Source of the DNA: Callorhinus ursinus
Taxonomy: Eukaryota; Chordata; Mammalia; Carnivora; Otariidae
Length of the DNA: 64,000 nucleotides
Reading direction: 5' to 3'
NCBI RefSeq assembly: GCF_003265705.1
Contig: NW_020313165.1
Location: 639,473 to 703,472, forward strand
Shown here: piece by piece, positions 1 through 11,690 of the stretch
Layout: each line of letters begins with the position of its first letter
Position numbering within the stretch: position 1 is the stretch's first letter
Position numbers and translations under genes: made by a program
The notes under the pieces: generated by a model
The model's database searches: none
Seen by the model: only the letters and a program-made list of their open reading frames with translations
What the model was told of the DNA's origin: nothing

Positions 1-890
1 CTCAAAGGCTGAAAAACCATATAGGACCCAAGATAGTAGAGGCAATAAAAGTACAAGGCTTGACCCATCTGTCAAGATCCAATAACCTTGAGAGGCTGGG
101 GTCTGATCAAGATAGGACGATGGATCAAAGACTCCCATATGCAGCTGGGATCCCTAAATAGCTAACCGATATGTAAAATAAGAAATATATATATTGGTCT
201 CTGCCTCCGGTTCCTGACAAAGAGCTCCTAAATCCCTAGGAATTCCCTGGGTGAGAGAAGCATCTTAAGTTCTAATGAGGCAACTCTTGGTGGGCTTCTA
301 GAGGGGGGCTGGTCACCAGAGAGACCAAACCACAATCAGAAGCTTGGAACTTCAGCCCCACCCTCCATCCTCTGCATAGGGAGAGGGGCTGAAGATTAGA
401 GGTAATAATCAATATGCCTATGTGGTAAAGTCTCCATAAAAATCCCCAAACAAGGAGTTTAGAGGGTTTCCAGGTAGGTGAACACATCCACATCCCAACT
501 CCAAGGGTACAAAAGCTCCTGCAGCACTTGGAACCCTTCTGGACCTTGTCCTGTATCTCTTTCACCTGACTATTCATCTGCATCCTTCGTAACACCCTCT
601 ATAATAAAGCAGTAAATATAAATGTTTCCCTGAGTTCTGTGAGGCATTCTAGCAAATGGTCCAAACCCAAGGAGGGGGTTGTGGGAACCCCCAGTTTACA
701 GCTTACTGGTCAAAAGTATAGGATACTCAGATTTTTGCAACAGGCATCTGAAGTGGGGATGATGGTCTGACGGGACTGAGCCCCTAACCTGTGGGGTCTG
801 TGCTAACTCTGGGTAGTTAGCGTCAGAACTGTTTAAGGTGAGGGGGTACAAAACCTCTCACACCTGGTGTCAGAAGTGTCATGAGAAGAG
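1..890 (+). mobile_element. LTR-like ancient repeat, family not assigned
   Basis: The stretch from about 230 to 890 has the composition of an old LTR: an AATAAA at 602-607 in CTATAATAAAGCAG, then a downstream segment with GTGGGAACCCCC and CACCTGGTGTCAGAAG. I recognise the general pattern from mammalian interspersed repeats but cannot name the family. No coding part is visible. Bases 1-230 show nothing I can assign. All of it lies in TOM1L1 intron 7, antisense to the gene. Confidence 0.4.
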
Positions 891-2465
891 AAATAGTTTT
901 CTTTTATGAGCTAATTGAGAGTATAAGAAAAAAATTCCAATTCTTGACAAAAGAACGTAAGAATAGCACTCTTCACGAGATCTCTCTGTGTTACTAACGA
1001 GAAACATAAAAAGAAAAATAAAGTTACACATTCAATAGGTTCCATAAAACCAAGCTGATCAGGTGCCAGAACCCATTCAGCTTCAATGGGCCATGAGTGG
1101 TATTCTAATGTTGATTTACACCCCAAGTCTCTTTATTATTCAAGCCAACACACAGCCCTAAACACTGGCATCGAAACAGCGTATTAGCATTATCCTTGCA
1201 AAATGCAACCAAACATCTGCACCCAAAGACTGACAAAAAAACATTTCTGTGCTCTCCAGAATGGCACACAGTATAAAGCTGGATGCACATATTTAAATGG
1301 GATGTTCCAGCGTACATTTTTAATGAGGGATTGTGTGCCACAGATGGATGAAGAGAGGAGAAAAGTCATAAATCATGTCACTTTAGAAGCTCTGGAAGGC
1401 CTGTGAAGGCCATATGGCACGAGAAATATTGCTGTGGCCATTTCTGAAAAATACTACCTGTCCCATAGTCTTACTTTGATATTAATTTTTAAATTTTAGG
1501 TTAACACACTCGTTACACATCATGAGTCACAAAATTTATTATCTGTAAAAACCTTCAAGTGTGGATTTTTAAAAAAGAATTACTACATAGGAACTATATT
1601 TAATGATTAATTTTCTTTTTAATCTCCTAATAGGATATATTAATATCACCTTTGTTAGGTATCCTCTTAGCTCTTCATTTTATACATATAGAAACGAAGT
1701 CCAATGATCCTAAATGATCTGTCCAAGGCCAAGAACCCCAAGAATCCTTAGCAAAATGATGGGAGGTTCCTACATAAAATATTCTAAAAATAATAAACTT
1801 ACAGCCCCGGATCCAAAATATTGATTTGTTTCTCAAGGCTGATATTCCTTAGGGTGTTAACATGCTCAGCAAATGGGGATTCTCTGGTCAAATTGGTTTG
1901 TAAATGTTGGGTTAAATAAAGACTCTTAGGCACCTATACTATACTAAGAAGCTTATGAAGCTCCAAGGGGAAAAATATAGTAGGTAGTTTTGCAAACTTA
2001 TTTGACCACAGAAGTAATTTCCCACACATAGAATGTAGTATAAGTGGTAAATGATGTCTTCAACTGTTTCCTAGAATTTTGTCTTGCTTCTTTAGAACTT
2101 ATCTCAATGTCACCACATGCATCTTTTAAAAATTTTATCTGGTTATATTGTCCTTCAACTTCTATCCCTTTAGGGTTCCCTTCTGCCATCAGAGTGAAAG
2201 CCCACTCTGGCATGGTATAGAAGGTCCTCAATAACCTGTACAGACCAGATCTTACCACTCCTCACCTGGGGCTTTATGTTCTCAAGCTGTGGTTTTAAAT
2301 CCTCTTCTTATTCCTGGGTACCTGAGATGTACCACAAACTCAAATCCAGTAATAGTGGGTGGGGGGTGGTGCAGAGTTCCTGAGGAGGTGTATGACTCTC
2401 TAGTGATCTCTGGAAGTAGGTCTGCATAGATATAGCCTAAGAAATGACTTTTAAAAAAATTTTTT
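891..2465. other. TOM1L1 intron 7, no recognised feature
   Basis: AT-rich intron sequence without a convincing exon on either strand and without a repeat I can name. The short open frames here have no recognisable domain and no splice-site support. Confidence 0.5.
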
Positions 2466-2653
2466 AAAGATTTATTTATTTATTTGAGAGAGAAAGAGCA
2501 CATGTGCACGCAAGCATGAGCAGGGGAAGGGGCAGATTGAGAAGCAGACTCTCTGATGAGCAGGGACGTAACGTGAGACTCAATCCCAGGACCCTGGGAT
2601 CGTGACTCAAGGTGAAGGCAGACGCTTAACTGACTGAGCCACCCAGGTGCCCA
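2466..2653 (-). mobile_element. CAN-SINE (tRNA-derived)
   Basis: The minus-strand copy shows its A-tail as AAAGATTTATTTATTTATTTG on the left and the head as TGAGCCACCCAGGTGCCC on the right. The body has CCAGGACCCTGGGATCGTGA, the reverse of the conserved B-box region. Confidence 0.93.
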
Positions 2654-2661
2654 AAGTGACC

Positions 2662-2848
2662 TTTTTTTAAAAAAATATCTTATTTGTGAGAGAAACAGAG
2701 AAACAGGGCACAAGCAGGGGGAGGAGGAGAGAGAGAAGCAGACTCCCCACTCAGCAAAGAGGCCAATGAGGGGCTCGATCCCAGGACCCTGGGATCATGA
2801 CCTGAGCCAAAGGCAGACGCTTAACTGACTGAGCCACTCAGGCACCGG
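2662..2848 (-). mobile_element. CAN-SINE, second copy in tandem
   Basis: A second minus-strand copy begins almost directly after the first. It has TCTTATTTGTGAGAGAAAC on the left, CCAGGACCCTGGGATCATGA in the body and GAGCCACTCAGGCACC at the right. It is diverged from its neighbour, so this is two insertions rather than a recent duplication. Confidence 0.92.
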
Positions 2849-3660
2849 AGAACTTTTTTTTTTTAACAGCCTTTTAAAAATTTAAAAACCATTCTGAGTT
2901 CATAGGTGGCACAAAAACAGACAAAATCCTTGCCCCCACCGCTGATCCCACTGGCCAGAGTTTGCTAACTCCTGGATGAGGGGAAAGCATAATCCAGAAC
3001 ATCTAAGACTGCCCACAAGGGGTACTGCTGGAAGGAAAATGAAGGATGTTCATTCCCAGAGACTATGAAGGCTAGAACAAGATGGCACAAGGGGCAGCTA
3101 CGAGACAGCTGAGGGATGGCAGTGGAACAACCAGGCAGCACAAGCAGGCCCACGCCTCTCTCCCCATTTGAGACCAGAGAGCTGAGACAGGAGTATCACT
3201 TGCCAGGTGGGAGCAATGCAGGTGCGGGCAGAGACATGGGGTATTATATCCAGTTACTGGTAGTATGCAGAAAAAGTAGGAAGCATAGAATTCAGAAGAC
3301 CAGCTATCAACATATCCCACCCGGCATTATTCCCTGCCAATCCCACACACTCTAAAAACGGTACCAACCACATGCCGCTGCGATTATGTCCGTCCCCTGG
3401 CACAGCTGGGCTGGGTCACAGAGAATGCAGGCTGCTGCCAGGGAATTGCACACAAAAATGAGCTCACTATCCACAATCCAGCAGATACCTGAGGAATGTA
3501 ACTGAAAGAAGTGATGAAGAGTTTCCACTCAAGGAAAGAGAAGCCATAGAGCAAATGGAAAAAGCAGCCAAAAAATAATTACTATCCTTAGAAAGACAGA
3601 AGGGGAAAGCACATCCATGAAAAAAAAGTTACAAAAATCCAAACTGATTAAGAAAACAAT

Positions 3661-3845
3661 TTTTTTAAAGATTTATTTGAGAGAGAGAGAGAAAGAGGGG
3701 GAGTAGGGAGAGAGGGAAAGAATCTGAAGCCAGCTTCCCACAGAGTGCCGAGCCCCTTGCAGGGCTGGATCTCACGACCCCAAGACTATGACCTGAGCCG
3801 AAATCAAGAGTTAGACATTTAACCGACTGATCCACCCCGGCGCCC
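3661..3845 (-). mobile_element. CAN-SINE, diverged
   Basis: TTTTTTAAAGATTTATTTGA on the left and CTGATCCACCCCGGCGCCC on the right, with the body diverged from the consensus. It is inserted in or next to an older HAL1/L1-like sequence. Confidence 0.92.
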
Positions 3846-3849
3846 TGAG

Positions 3850-4720
3850 AAAAGTTTGTGAGATAAAATGTTCATTAGAAGAGCTGAAGAGACTGAGGTG
3901 CAAGTTTCAGAGAAATACATGGAATGGAGGAACTTGCCTAGAACTACAAAAGAAGGAAGAAATGAAAAGTATAAGAAAAAAAAGTTGAGAGATAAGAAAA
4001 ATACAACTGGAAGTTTCATCATCTAAGAAAAGTTGCATATGAAGAGACCACATGGTAGAAAAGAAATACTTGAAGAGCTAAGAATTTCCTAGAACTAAAA
4101 TACCCAGATAGCGATAGGGCAAAAAGGCCTATCAAGTACTAAGCAGGATAAAGGAAACATACACATGCACATACATGCACATATATCCCTAGACATATAG
4201 TAAAAGTGCAGAAATATTAAGATAAACAGAACTCATAAATGCAACAAGAAAAAAAAAACACTAAGACCCAAGAATCAGAATAACCTCATACTTCTCATCA
4301 GCACCACTGGGTACAAGAGAACAATGAAGCAGTATTTTGGAAGGACTGAAGAATTTTGCACTGAGGATTCTGTATCTAGCCAAACTATCAGCACTTGTTA
4401 TGGCAGAAAAAAGACAATTTTGGACATGCAAACACCTGAAGTTTACCACTAGTAGTGATTCAATGACATAGCAGGAATATTCAAATAGTAATGTTGAAAG
4501 AGGAAATTTTTTACAATTTACTATTTCTCAAATAAGCAACGATCAAGAAAACTGTTATCTCCTAACGGTCTAAGAAGTTAAAGGAAAGATAACAGCAACA
4601 TAAGCAGCCAGGAGTGGGAGTCAGAGAAACATAACAATAGGATTAGGTTCTGTAACTTGTTCAGGAAGAAAAAGACTCAGACTGATTTCCCCCCCTCTAA
4701 GTTAGCATGTTAAAGTGTAT
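3850..4720 (+). mobile_element. Old LINE relic, HAL1 or L1M ORF1-like
   Basis: Diverged sequence that still resembles the RNA-binding part of LINE ORF1: GACCCAAGAATCAGAATAAC, CTTCTCATCAGCACCACTGG, ATTTTGGAAGGACTGAAGA and AAACACCTGAAGTTTACCAC, in the order expected. The frame is broken many times. The 5' part, perhaps from about 3,090 (ACAAGATGGCAC), may belong to the same element and is cut by the SINE at 3661-3845. Confidence 0.55.
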
Positions 4721-4799
4721 TGAGATTGAGAACTATTAGAGGGAAATGTATATGGATGTACAGACAGAGGGAAATGTCTGGGAGGGCCATGGTTTCAGT

Positions 4800-5110
4800 A
4801 ATAATGAACCACTCGTGCTTTTCCTCACATGCTCCCATAGGTCCAAATGCACTGTTCATGTCTTCCTCCAGAGCATGAGTACTGCCTTCATCTAACCCTC
4901 TCCAAAAACCTTCACCATTCTCCTTGCCCCCACCGCTGATCCCAATGTATGATAAACAAATTTCTATGACAGCACCTACAACACTTATTTAAACTGGTTG
5001 TTGACAAAACAATCTTGTTCACTAGACACAAGTTCCTTGGGGACTCCTTGCTTCTATATTCTTTACCACCATTGTTGTTACTCAGTATGTTTGTTGACTG
5101 GATGGGTATA
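4800..5110 (+). repeat. Possible L2 LINE 3' relic
   Basis: The TCCTTGGGGACTCC...TTTGTTGACTGGATGG pattern and the preceding CT-rich text resemble an L2 3' end. It is weak and diverged. The 24-base stretch 4921-4944 within it is also found at 2927-2950. Confidence 0.35.
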
Positions 5111-5389
5111 AAGGCAACTTGTACATATTTAAAACAGTTAGTGACTAACAGAGATTGTATATGACCAAGGCTCTAAATGATTTAATGTAGTTAAATCATT
5201 TATTGTGAGAGAGTAAGAACCATGTCTAAATAATGATTACGTCTGTGTTAAAGTCATCTCTCCATCTCCTTGTTAAGTTTAGATATCAGCGAAGATGAAC
5301 TAGATAATATTAAAGTTATTCTTAGAGCCTTGAGATAGAAGACACCTTAAAAGACTGTGTGACTGACGGCTCCTGAAATCATACTACAC

Positions 5390-5506
5390 CTGCAGAAGCT
5401 CTACGTCTTCACGGTTTTCAGATCCAGGAATATTCTCCATCAATATGGCAGACATCACTCTCACATTCATTTTCACCATATCCAATTCACTGTGCAATTT
5501 TGCAAT
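5390..5506 (-). CDS. TOM1L1: TOM1L1 coding exon 7 (GAT domain, first part)
   Basis: 117 nt, 39 codons (residues 202-240), beginning [20 protein letters not shown] and ending [11 protein letters not shown]. This is the first long helix of the GAT three-helix bundle, which in the family binds ubiquitin and Tollip. The acceptor is CTGTCCACAG (AG at 5508-5507) and the donor CTGCAG/GTGTAG (GT at 5389-5388), a less typical GTGTAG donor. The next exon should begin with the KLYKT-like continuation; none is found down to base 1. Confidence 0.95.
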
Positions 5507-6229
5507 CTGTGGACAGCAACACAATCACAAGTGTGACACGAAGAATGCTTACCTTGTTTTCTGCTACCAAGGAGATACTTGCTAGTAAAGGCTTTTGTGA
5601 AATTTAATGTTTTCAAATTTATATAAATATCTATTGTTTTATAAATGTACAATCTGTTACCTTCTAAAAGGACTTGAGATCTCATGTAATAAATTTCTAG
5701 AATTATGCTAGAAATGTGCTCTAAGAAAGTTAAAAGTGAAGGGAAAAAAGATTAGAACCAATACAGAGAAGGGAGAAGGTGACTATAGTGGGAACCTGGA
5801 CAAAATGGCAAATGTTAGTGGCAAAACCAATGGAAAAAAAAAATGAGCATTTTCTAGTTCCCATGGTGTTAGAAAATGAAAAAAAAAATCAAGAGAAAAA
5901 CACTTTTTTTCTTCTTGCACTGAATTCTAAGAGGAATCAATCACATGGATTTTTATAGAATACTGAATAATAATACAAAGTCTTAAATAACAGTTCCTTC
6001 AGCAGAACATAAATAAGCGTCAATAATAACTGATTAGCTGGACCTCTGATAAATAGATATAAACAAAAAAAGTAAATGTAAGTCAGTTGGTACAATTATT
6101 ATTAGTAATAAGGCTACCACTTACTGAGCTCCCTGAAACGAGATATGGACAGTCCTATCAGGAGTAACAGGAATCAGCTGGTTGATACAAGATCCATTCC
6201 ACCGCCCAGCCTCCACAATGACAAAGCCA

Positions 6230-6410
6230 CTAACCAAGCACAGTGGATAAGAACTTGGGCTTTAGAATCAGACAGAATCCATAGGATTCCTTCTACTTAG
6301 AACTGAACCATGATCAGTCACATATTATCACTAAGCTTCAGTCTTCTCCTCTATAAAGTGAAAGTAATAATGTGCCTCCACCTCCTAATGTTAAGAAGGA
6401 TAAACAAACT
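6230..6410 (+). repeat. MIR SINE
   Basis: The order is CAGTGGATAAGAACTTGGGC, ATCAGACAGAATCC, CTTCAGTCTTCTCCTCTAT and AAAGTGAAAGTAATAAT, as in a mammalian-wide MIR. It ends just before the SINE at 6414. It lies in intron 6 of TOM1L1, antisense. Confidence 0.7.
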
Positions 6411-6413
6411 GTA

Positions 6414-6602
6414 GGGGCGCCTGGGTGGCTCAGTTGGTTAAGCATCCAACTGTTGGTTTCGTTCAAGGTCATGATCTCAGGGTTGTGAGACTGAGACCCA
6501 TGTCAGGCTCTGTGCTCAGCATGGAGTCTGCTTGGGATTCTCCCTCTCCCTCTGCCCCTCCCCCTGCATGCATGCTCACTCATGCTCTCTCTCAAATAAA
6601 TC
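6414..6602 (+). mobile_element. CAN-SINE
   Basis: Head GGGGCGCCTGGGTGGCTCAG at the left; GGTCATGATCTCAGGGTTGT in the body; a TC-rich part and a CTCTCAAATAAATCAC tail on the right. It lies in intron 6 of TOM1L1, opposite to the gene. Confidence 0.94.
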
Positions 6603-6693
6603 ACTAAGTAAAAAGAAGAAGAATAAATAAACTATATGAAGTGCTGATAAGTTAGAAAGAGTCATCAATAAATATAGTTGTCACTGTTGTTAC

Positions 6694-6798
6694 CTGTTCT
6701 GGGACCAGTATAAGAGTAGAGTTCTTGGGAACAATTACAGAAGGAAGAGCTGGTGCGGTAGGAACAGAGGTTGGTGGATTCGAGGAGATCTGAGTGGC
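6694..6798 (-). CDS. TOM1L1: TOM1L1 coding exon 6 (linker between VHS and GAT)
   Basis: 105 nt, 35 codons (residues 167-201). It encodes ATQISSNPPTSVPTAPALPS and then a segment ending LVPEQ. The Pro/Ser/Thr-rich stretch is the flexible linker between VHS and GAT; the last residues start the GAT domain. The acceptor is CATTGATAG/GCC (AG at 6800-6799), weak in pyrimidines; the donor is GAACAG/GTAACA (GT at 6693-6692). An AG five bases further in (CTCAG/ATC) is a possible competitor but would shift the frame. Confidence 0.93.
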
Positions 6799-7009
6799 CT
6801 ATCAATGTGAAATATGGAAATATTACTACTGGAATAACACAGCCACCCCAAGCCCAGTTTCTCCATTTAGATGGCTCAATCACTTCTCTCAACCAAAGGT
6901 CCTGGGTAGAAGGTGTTGGCCCAGAGTCAATCATCAAGTGTGCTATCTGCCCAGCATTTTTTAAGAGTGCTAACAGTGTGCCCGTAATATAGTAAGTATT
7001 CAATAAAAG

Positions 7010-8232
7010 GTGGCTTTTATGATTAGTAACTAAATTACAATTTAATAAAGGGCTCTTAGTTTATACCAAGGATCTGCAAGATAAACTGCCACGTGAGATT
7101 ATTGCTGCCCTCTCTTAGGTTTTTAAAAAGAAATGCTAAGTCAATTCATATCAAGTCTTTTTAGGCCACAACTGGCAAGATACCTCCTTCTCCCCTAAGG
7201 AATGCCTCTCAAAGTCAATTCCTCATTGCCAACTTTGAGCAGAGAACCCGAAGCACAGGGCTCAGGCCAGTGTTTTGACATTAAGGTCCAGAGAAATCAC
7301 CTAGAAATCTTATAAAAATGAGGAGTTTAATTTAGTAGATTCCAGCGGAATATGACTAACAAGCTTCCATATTATATATACCCCAAACCACATATTGAGT
7401 AACAAGGTCCTACACCACCACTATATTATGCCTTGAAAGAAAGACTAAAAGGGGCATGGTGAACAGACTCATGGCAGGTACGAGGTTGGGGCAGGTGGCT
7501 AGTGGCCAGGGAACAGACTGTACAAGTAGAAGGGTTAGCTTTCTGGACAAAGCCTCCACAAAGATGAGACTTCTGGTATACACCTGAACTGCTTTTCCAT
7601 CAAGCCAGGACTCACCAATCTACAGAAGGGAAGAATGACTGTTTTCACACTTAATGGAAATTACAGAGTTAAGAGCTGAACTGTAATTAGTACTCAAAGT
7701 ATTACAAGTTCAAAACCTTATTTGCAAAAGTTATCATTAATACAAGACTCCCCGTGGTAGAGACCCTTGCCTGTCTAGCATAAGTTCTTTCTTTTGAAAA
7801 TTGCCCCCTCCTCTGCTCTATCCAAATGATTTCCAGATGGAGCCACCATCTTCTTACATGACCTCAGTTAATTTGTTCCGAAGTAGGAAACCAACCCAGA
7901 TTGGTCCCTTTTCCAAGGTTTTTGAGCTTGGAATCTGAAAAAGCTAAAGCTCTAACATGAAAATTTAAGACCTATGTTATCTACTATGTGGGAAAAGCTA
8001 GTCTGCAATGAGAGACAAGTCACATTTGAGTGGTTGGTTCTCTGTTGTTTCAAAGATCCAGTGAACACCAACCTTCTTGTGGCTTGGTTATTCTAGGAGA
8101 TATTACAATGGCCTTCTCATAAATTCATCTTTTTGCTTAGATTTGGACAGAGGCGGGTTGTCCCTTTCAAAGAGAGAAGACTCAATGGAATATACTATCT
8201 AATTCTGTATGAGCTCAAGAAAGTCGTCCTAC
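7010..8232. other. TOM1L1 intron 5, no recognised feature
   Basis: Apart from a faint MER5-like trace near 7,265-7,360 (AGAAATCACCTAGAAATCTTA), I see no exon, RNA gene or clear repeat. Confidence 0.45.
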
Positions 8233-8358
8233 CTCTTGTCTTGCTGTTTCAGCCTCTGCATCTGAGGGAGGAAATTGAACACCTTTCTTGAGAAGGTCAA
8301 GGTACACTTCTTTCACTTCGCTGACATCCACACCTCCTGGGAAACCTTGCGACCAAGT
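8233..8358 (-). CDS. TOM1L1: TOM1L1 coding exon 5 (end of VHS domain)
   Basis: 126 nt, 42 codons (residues 125-166), beginning TWSQGFPGGVDVSEVKEVYL and containing KKGVQFPP and the acidic AEAETARQE. The WSQGFPG turn and KGVQFPP close the VHS fold in TOM1-family proteins. The acceptor is TTGAATTCAG (AG at 8360-8359) and the donor CAAGAG/GTAGGA (GT at 8232-8231). It is separated from exon 4 by a short 618-nt intron. Confidence 0.96.
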
Positions 8359-8976
8359 CTGAATTCAAGAGATTGGTCCAGAGTTAAAACAGCAGCAAAA
8401 TCAAAACACAATTTTTAAGCTGGTGACAGAAAATGAGAGGTTGACAATTATGTATCTTACTCAGAAAGGGAAAGCTGGTTTTGAATGCCACAGACAAAAA
8501 TGTACGTTTTCAGAGACTAGAAAAACAATATATTTTTAATAATCAAATTCCCATGACTCAGCATTTTAAAGAAAGCCTGGAATAGGTACTAATTGTTTTT
8601 TTTGCTGTACTGAATCCAGAATTAATAGATTCTAAAATAGCATCAGTAGTTCTTTTGCCAAATAACTTTGAAAGCAGTCCGCTGGGTACTCTAGAACATA
8701 GTTTGTGTGTCTGCCAAATAAATGTACACATTACTCTTTTTCTTACCTGACATGAATAAGATAGAAACTGAAAGAAAGTAGGGAGATAACTACAAATTTT
8801 TCAGAAAAAGGGCACCATGCCATACCAAGAAATTATTATGACTCGGAGAATGAAAGAGTAAAATGCTCTCTGGCTTGATTCTAGGTCTGTAAGGATCACT
8901 AAGCCTATTGGGAGGTACATAATTAGAGCTCCCATCTTAGAGGTCTACCATCCTATAAAGCATACAATAGACTTAC

Positions 8977-9126
8977 CTTGATGAGACTCAAGATTCTATT
9001 CTGAATGTCTAATGGCAAGGTGTATCTGGGGTTCAGCAGCTTAACCAGACTATCTTTAATGAATTCCTTCTTCACAATCAGAGATTGGAAACTTGGACCA
9101 CAGTTCTGCATGCACATGTCAATAAG
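8977..9126 (-). CDS. TOM1L1: TOM1L1 coding exon 4 (VHS domain core)
   Basis: 150 nt, exactly 50 codons (residues 75-124), starting [20 protein letters not shown] and ending [14 protein letters not shown]. This is the most conserved part of VHS domains: the hydrophobic helix with the Cys-Gly turn, and the LLNPRY segment. The acceptor is CTAATTTAG/CTT (AG at 9128-9127) and the donor ATCAAG/GTAAGT (GT at 8976-8975). The 13.6-kb intron 3 before it carries a full-length L1, a MaLR LTR and several SINEs. Confidence 0.96.
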
Positions 9127-10749
9127 CTAAATTAGACAGAAAAAATAAAATCTAATTATATCTCTGGCAAAAACCACCTCCTAAATGTAAGGTAAAAATT
9201 GCTAAGTAATGATTTCCACTGGCATTCCAACTAAACAGGATTTAGTGTCTACTAAAATCGATGGCAAAGCATTAGGTTCTGGGAATGTGAGGAAGGATGT
9301 AAGGCATGAAAGAATGGTCTGGATGATAAATTCCACAATCATCCTCGTCACAAACCTTTACGGACAGATAATTCACTAAGTGGTAATTTAGGGCCAGGCT
9401 GTCTTAAGACTTTTGGTGAAAGCTGGTCCTAAGTTGGCCTTTAAATAATAGCTAAGTACAAAGGAGTATAGAGTTATATTCCAGGCAGGAAAGCGGTATT
9501 TAAAGGAATGACTGAATGAATGAATGACAAAATATTTAAGTTATTAGGAGGAAAATGAGTACAGTGGTTTGTAGGGGCATCTCATGTAGGCAGACTGAGA
9601 CACTGGGAAGGTGGTGTGGATAAAGCGTGGAGGGGCATCATGCAGACTGTACAGAAATGGATGGCAGTGACTGGGAAGAGTTTGGCCACTGCACTAAGCA
9701 GCCAGGGAAGGTTTTTTTTTTTTAATTTTTTATTGTTATGTTAATCACCATACATTACATCATTAGTTTTTGATGTAGTGTTCCATGATTCATTGTTTGT
9801 GCATAACACCCAGTGCTCCACGCAGAACGTGCCCTATTTAATACCCATCAGTAGGCAAACCCACCCCCCCACCCCCTCCCCTCTAGAAACCCCAGTTTGT
9901 TTTTCAGAATCCATCGTCTCTCATGGTTCGTCTCCCCCTCCGACTTACTCCCCTTCATTCTTCCCCTCCTGCTATCTTTTCTTTTTTTAACATATACTGC
10001 ATTATTTGTTTCAGAAGTACAGATCTGTGACTCAACAGTCTTGCACAATTCACAGCACTCACCATAGCACATACCCTCCCCAATGTCTAACACCCAGCCA
10101 CCCCATCCTTCCCACCCCCCACCATTCCAGCAACCCTCAGTTTGTTTCCTGAGGTTAAGAATTCCAAGGTCATATGATACACGTCTTTCTCTGACTGACT
10201 TATTTCACTCAGCGTAACACCCTCCAGTTCCATTCACGTCGTTGCAAATGGCAAGATCTCATTCCTTTTGATGGCTGCATAATAGTCCATTGTGTATATA
10301 TACCACATCCTCTTTATCCATTCATCTGTTGATGGACATCTTGGCTCTTTCCACAGTTTGGCTATTGTGGACATTGCTGCTATAAACATTGGGGTGCACG
10401 TACCCCTTCAGACCCCTACATTTGTATCTTTGGGGTAAATACCCAGTAGTGCAATTGCTGGATCGTATGGTAGCTCTATTTTCAACTGTTTGAGGAACCT
10501 CCATACTGTTTTCCAGAGTGGTTGCATCAGCTTGCATTCCCACCAACAGTGTAGGAGGGTTCCCCTTTCTCCACATCCCCGCCAACATCTGTCGTTTCCT
10601 GACTTGTTAACTCTAGCCATTCTGACTGGTGTGAGGTGGTATCTCATTGAGGTTTTGATTTGGATTTCCCTGATGCCAAGCGATGTTGAGCACGTTTTCA
10701 TATGTCTGTTGGCCATTTGGATGTCTTCTTTGGAAAAATGTCTGTTCAT

Positions 10750-11101
10750 GTCTTCTGCCCATTTCTTGATTGGATTATTTGTTCTTTGGGTGTTGAGTTT
10801 GATAAGTTCTTTATAGATTTTGGATACTAGCCCTTTATCTGATATGTCATTTGCAAATATTTTCTCCCATTCTGTCGGTTGTCTTTTGGTTTTGTGGACT
10901 GTTTCTTTTGCTGTGCAAAAGCTTTGTCTTCTGCCCATTTCTTGATTGGATTATTTGTTCTTTGGGTGTTGAGTTTGAGAAGTTCTTTATAGATTTTGGA
11001 TACTAGCCCTTTATCTGATATGTCATTTGCAAATATTTTCTCCCATTCTGTCGGTTGTCTTTTGGTTTTGTGGACTGTTTCTTTTGCTGTGCAAAAGCTT
11101 T
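10750..11101 (-). repeat. 176-bp tandem duplication inside L1 ORF2
   Basis: Bases 10750-10925 and 10926-11101 are near-identical direct copies; I noticed one difference (GATAAGTTCT against GAGAAGTTCT). Since 176 is not a multiple of 3, the duplication shifts the ORF2 frame. Confidence 0.92.
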
Positions 11102-11690
11102 TTATCTTGATGAAATCCCAATAGTTCATTTTTGCCCTGGCTTCCCTTGCCTTTGGTGATGTTTCTAGGAAGAAGTTGCTGTGGCTGAGGTTGAAGAGGT
11201 TGCTACCTGTGTTCTCCTTTAGGATTTTGATGGATTCCTGTCTCACGTTTAGGTCTTTCAACCATTTGGAGTCTATTTTTGTGTGTGGTGTAAGGAAACG
11301 GTCCAGTTTCATTCTTCTGCATGTGGCTGTCCAATTTTCCCAACACCATTTGTTGAAGAGACTGTCTTTATTCCAATGGACATCTTTCCTGCTTTGTCAA
11401 AGATGAGTTGACCATAGAGTTGAGGGTCCATTTCTGGGCTCTCAATTCTGTTCCATTGATCTATGTGTCTGTTTTTCTGCCACTACCATACTGTCTTGAT
11501 GATGACAGCTTTGTAATAGAGCTGGAAGTCTGGAATTGTGATGCTGCCAGCTTTGCTTTTCTTTTTCAGTATTCCTCTGGCTATTCGGGGTCTCTTCTGG
11601 TTCCATACAAATTTTCGGATTATTTGTTCCATTTCTTTGAAAAAAGTGGATGGTATTTTGATGGGGATTGCATTGAATGTGTAGATTGCT

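Noticed and set aside
272..595. 107-codon minus-strand frame
   Set aside because: It lies in an LTR-like repeat, antisense to its likely polyadenylation signal, and the translation resembles no family I know.
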